From: Nocardioidaceae bacterium
GTDB taxonomy: Bacteria > Actinomycetota > Actinomycetes > Propionibacteriales > Nocardioidaceae
NCBI GenBank assembly: GCA_013693815.1
Contig: CP059259.1
Coordinates: 920,748 to 928,457, forward strand
Direction: 5' to 3'
Length of the DNA: 7,710 bases
The notes beneath the pieces were generated by a model, which was not told the DNA's origin, did not search any database, and saw only the letters and a list, made by a program, of their open reading frames with translations. Positions 6,459-7,710 of the stretch are shown here, one piece after another (positions within the stretch are counted from its first letter, which is position 1; each line of letters starts with the position of its first letter). Made by a program: the position numbers and the translations under genes.

Positions 6459-6838
6459 ATGACGACGCCGGACGAGGTCTCTGAGGGTACGGGCGCTTGC
6501 CGGTGGGAGGCAGTGTGCCAGGTTGGCGACGTGCCCGAGGGCGAAGTGCGCGGCTTCGAGCCCGCGGGCTGCCCGGCGGTCGCGATCTACAACGTCGATG
6601 GCCGGTTCTATGCCTCCGATGACGTCTGCACTCATGAGGAGGTCTGCCTCTCCGACGGGGAGTTGGACGGCGACATCATCGAGTGCCCGTTGCATGGTGG
6701 CAGCTTCAACGTGGTGACCGGCGAGGTCGAGAGCAGGCCACCGCGTAAGCCGGTTCGGGTCCACGAGACCCGCTTGAGGGTGCCACGGTGCAGGTCCTCT
6801 TGCCCGAGGAATCACCCGAGGAATCACCCGAGGATTGA
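6459..6838 (+). CDS. Rieske-type [2Fe-2S] ferredoxin with an apparent frameshift near the 3' end
   Basis: This small electron carrier would pass electrons from the reductase to the Rieske oxygenase. The ligands are C57-T-H59 and C76-P-L-H79, 16 residues apart, in an otherwise standard bacterial Rieske ferredoxin (VDGRFYASDDVC before the first pair; GGSFNVVTGEV after the second). ATG at 6459 is preferred because GGGAG at 6447-6451 is seven bases upstream; an earlier in-frame ATG at 6417 has no such support. In the starting frame the family-like C-terminus (KPVRVHETRL) suddenly becomes Arg/His-rich at codon 107 and runs to TGA at 6975-6977, 122 bases inside the reductase gene. Shifting back one base at 6776 restores EGATVQVLLPEESPEESPED and TGA at 6836-6838, giving 126 residues. 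The feature end assumes that corrected frame. The Fe-S domain is intact either way. A one-base deletion, a sequencing error or programmed slippage could explain it. Confidence 0.82.
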
Positions 6839-6850
6839 CCTGAGGAGTGA
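6803..6850 (+). repeat. Four tandem 12-nt units at the ferredoxin 3' end
   Basis: The unit CCCGAGGAATCA occurs exactly at 6803-6814 and 6815-6826. Diverged copies follow: CCCGAGGATTGA (6827-6838) and CCTGAGGAGTGA (6839-6850). In the corrected ferredoxin frame they read PEES, PEES, PED-stop and PEE-stop. The fourth copy also carries GAGGAG (6842-6847), the ribosome site of the reductase gene, eight bases before its ATG. Confidence 0.85.
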
Positions 6851-6855
6851 CCGGC

Positions 6856-7710
6856 ATGGAGCACATCGTCGTTGTCGGTGGCGGTATGGCCGCCCTGGAG
6901 AGCATCGTCGCCCTGCGCGATCAGGGGTACGCCGGGAAGCTCACCCTGGTCGGCGCGGAACGACATCGCCCCTATGATCTGCCGCCGCTGTCCAAGGACG
7001 TTCTGCTGACCGACACCGACAGCACCGAATTGCCGGCGGAGTGGGACGAACTCGACGTCGAGCTACGGCTCGGCTGGGTGGCCACAGGCCTGCGTGAGAG
7101 GGCGCTGATCACCGATCAGGGCGAGATCGCCTTCGACGGGTTGATCGTCGCAACCGGCACTGCCCCGTTCGAGATCCCGGTCGACGAGCCGGAGGCGCCG
7201 GTCTGCTACCTGCGCACCATTGATGACGCGCTGGCTCTGCGTGACCGGTTGGTCGAGGGCATCAGCGTGGTCGTGGTCGGCGCCGGCTGGATCGGCGCCG
7301 AGGTCGCAACTGCAGCGGCATCGCGAGGCTGTCAGGTCACCGTGGTGGAGGCGATGGACTCCCCACTCGCAACGGCCCTGCCGGCCGAAGTCGGCCTGCT
7401 GACCGTGCCCTGGTACGACGAGGCCGGCGTCGATCTACTCCTGGGCACCCGGGTGCAGGACATCCATCGCGACGAGGTCGAGTTGGTGGACGGTCGCCGG
7501 TTGCACGCCGACGTGGTGGTGGTGGGCGTCGGCGTTCGCCCGCAGACGGCCTGGCTCGCCGGCTCGGGAATCGAGTTGGACGAGCGTGGCTACGTCGTGG
7601 TCGACTCCGGGATGCGTACCACTGTCCCCGCAGTGGTGGCGGTCGGAGACTGCACTGCCTGGCCCTCGGCGCGCTACGGCAAACAGATGCGCACCGGGCA
7701 CTGGGATCAC
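6856..7710 (+). CDS. Ferredoxin reductase, FAD/NAD(P)H-dependent (BphA4/RhlG-like pyridine nucleotide-disulphide family), 3' end cut by the window
   Basis: The first 285 residues of a protein that is usually about 390-420 long are visible, open to the window edge. It is the flavoprotein that oxidises NAD(P)H and reduces the ferredoxin of an oxygenase system. The N-terminal FAD Rossmann motif is VVVGGGMAALES (5-16). It is followed by the family's RHRPYDLPPLSK segment (36-47), in which K47 matches the conserved lysine near the flavin. The second nucleotide fold for NAD(P)H is VVVVGAGWIGAE (138-149). VVVGVGVRPQTAWLAGSGI and AVGDCTAW (D265, binding FAD ribityl/phosphate) follow, then the characteristic R.GHWDH at the cut end. 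No redox-active CxxxxC disulphide is present, consistent with an oxygenase reductase and not a glutathione or lipoamide reductase. ATG at 6856 has GAGGAG at 6842-6847. The ferredoxin, read in its uncorrected frame, would overlap this gene by 122 bases. Confidence 0.92.
   Translation, partial: MEHIVVVGGGMAALESIVALRDQGYAGKLTLVGAERHRPYDLPPLSKDVLLTDTDSTELPAEWDELDVELRLGWVATGLRERALITDQGEIAFDGLIVATGTAPFEIPVDEPEAPVCYLRTIDDALALRDRLVEGISVVVVGAGWIGAEVATAAASRGCQVTVVEAMDSPLATALPAEVGLLTVPWYDEAGVDLLLGTRVQDIHRDEVELVDGRRLHADVVVVGVGVRPQTAWLAGSGIELDERGYVVVDSGMRTTVPAVVAVGDCTAWPSARYGKQMRTGHWDH

Noticed and set aside
6839..6977. Arg/His-rich C-terminal extension of the ferredoxin as a genuine domain
   Set aside because: The composition is that of an out-of-frame reading of the reductase gene, and the corrected frame restores a normal ferredoxin end.

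Overview
The window looks like a chromosomal catabolic gene cluster from a high-GC Gram-positive bacterium, most likely an actinomycete. The basis is high GC with strong G/C third-position bias, several GTG starts, GTGA stop/start overlaps, purine-rich Shine-Dalgarno sites, and protein families typical of mycobacterial, rhodococcal and nocardioid degradation clusters. All supported genes lie on the + strand and probably form one or two operons. The long minus-strand frames are codon-bias shadows. I see no tRNA, rRNA, CRISPR, transposase or phage gene.

The left block (68-4640) has four genes. First is a molybdenum hydroxylase large subunit (CoxL/aldehyde oxidase superfamily, 68-2443), whose active-site loop is not that of true CO dehydrogenase. 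It is followed by a CoxG-type SRPBCC protein with a basic amphipathic tail (2519-3133), an isochorismatase-fold cysteine hydrolase with an intact Asp-Lys-Cys triad (3193-3891), and an HpcH/HpaI-type class II aldolase translationally coupled to it (3888-4640). A perfect 9-2-9 palindrome lies between the first two genes.

The right block (4758-7710) begins after an AT-rich 117-bp gap that probably holds a promoter. It encodes a multi-component Rieske oxygenase system: a terminal oxygenase alpha subunit (4758-5960), an unrecognised 120-aa protein coupled to it by a GTGA overlap (5957-6319), a Rieske ferredoxin (6459 to about 6838) and an FAD/NAD(P)H ferredoxin reductase (6856 to beyond the window edge). 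The ferredoxin has an intact [2Fe-2S] motif but an apparent -1 frameshift near its 3' end. Just downstream are four tandem 12-nt units that encode the predicted C-terminal tail, carry stop codons, and supply the ribosome-binding site of the reductase.

Inferred teamwork: the reductase takes electrons from NAD(P)H and passes them through the ferredoxin to the Rieske oxygenase, which hydroxylates or demethylates an organic substrate. The Mo enzyme inserts oxygen from water into an aldehyde or heteroaromatic C-H, with CoxG assisting maturation or electron transfer. The cysteine hydrolase (amide or ester type) and the aldolase then process downstream intermediates. An N-heterocycle or a nitrogen-bearing aromatic would fit this enzyme set, but the sequence alone does not identify the substrate. 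No ring-cleavage dioxygenase, regulator or transporter is in view, and the Mo enzyme's FAD and Fe-S subunits are absent, perhaps upstream of base 1.
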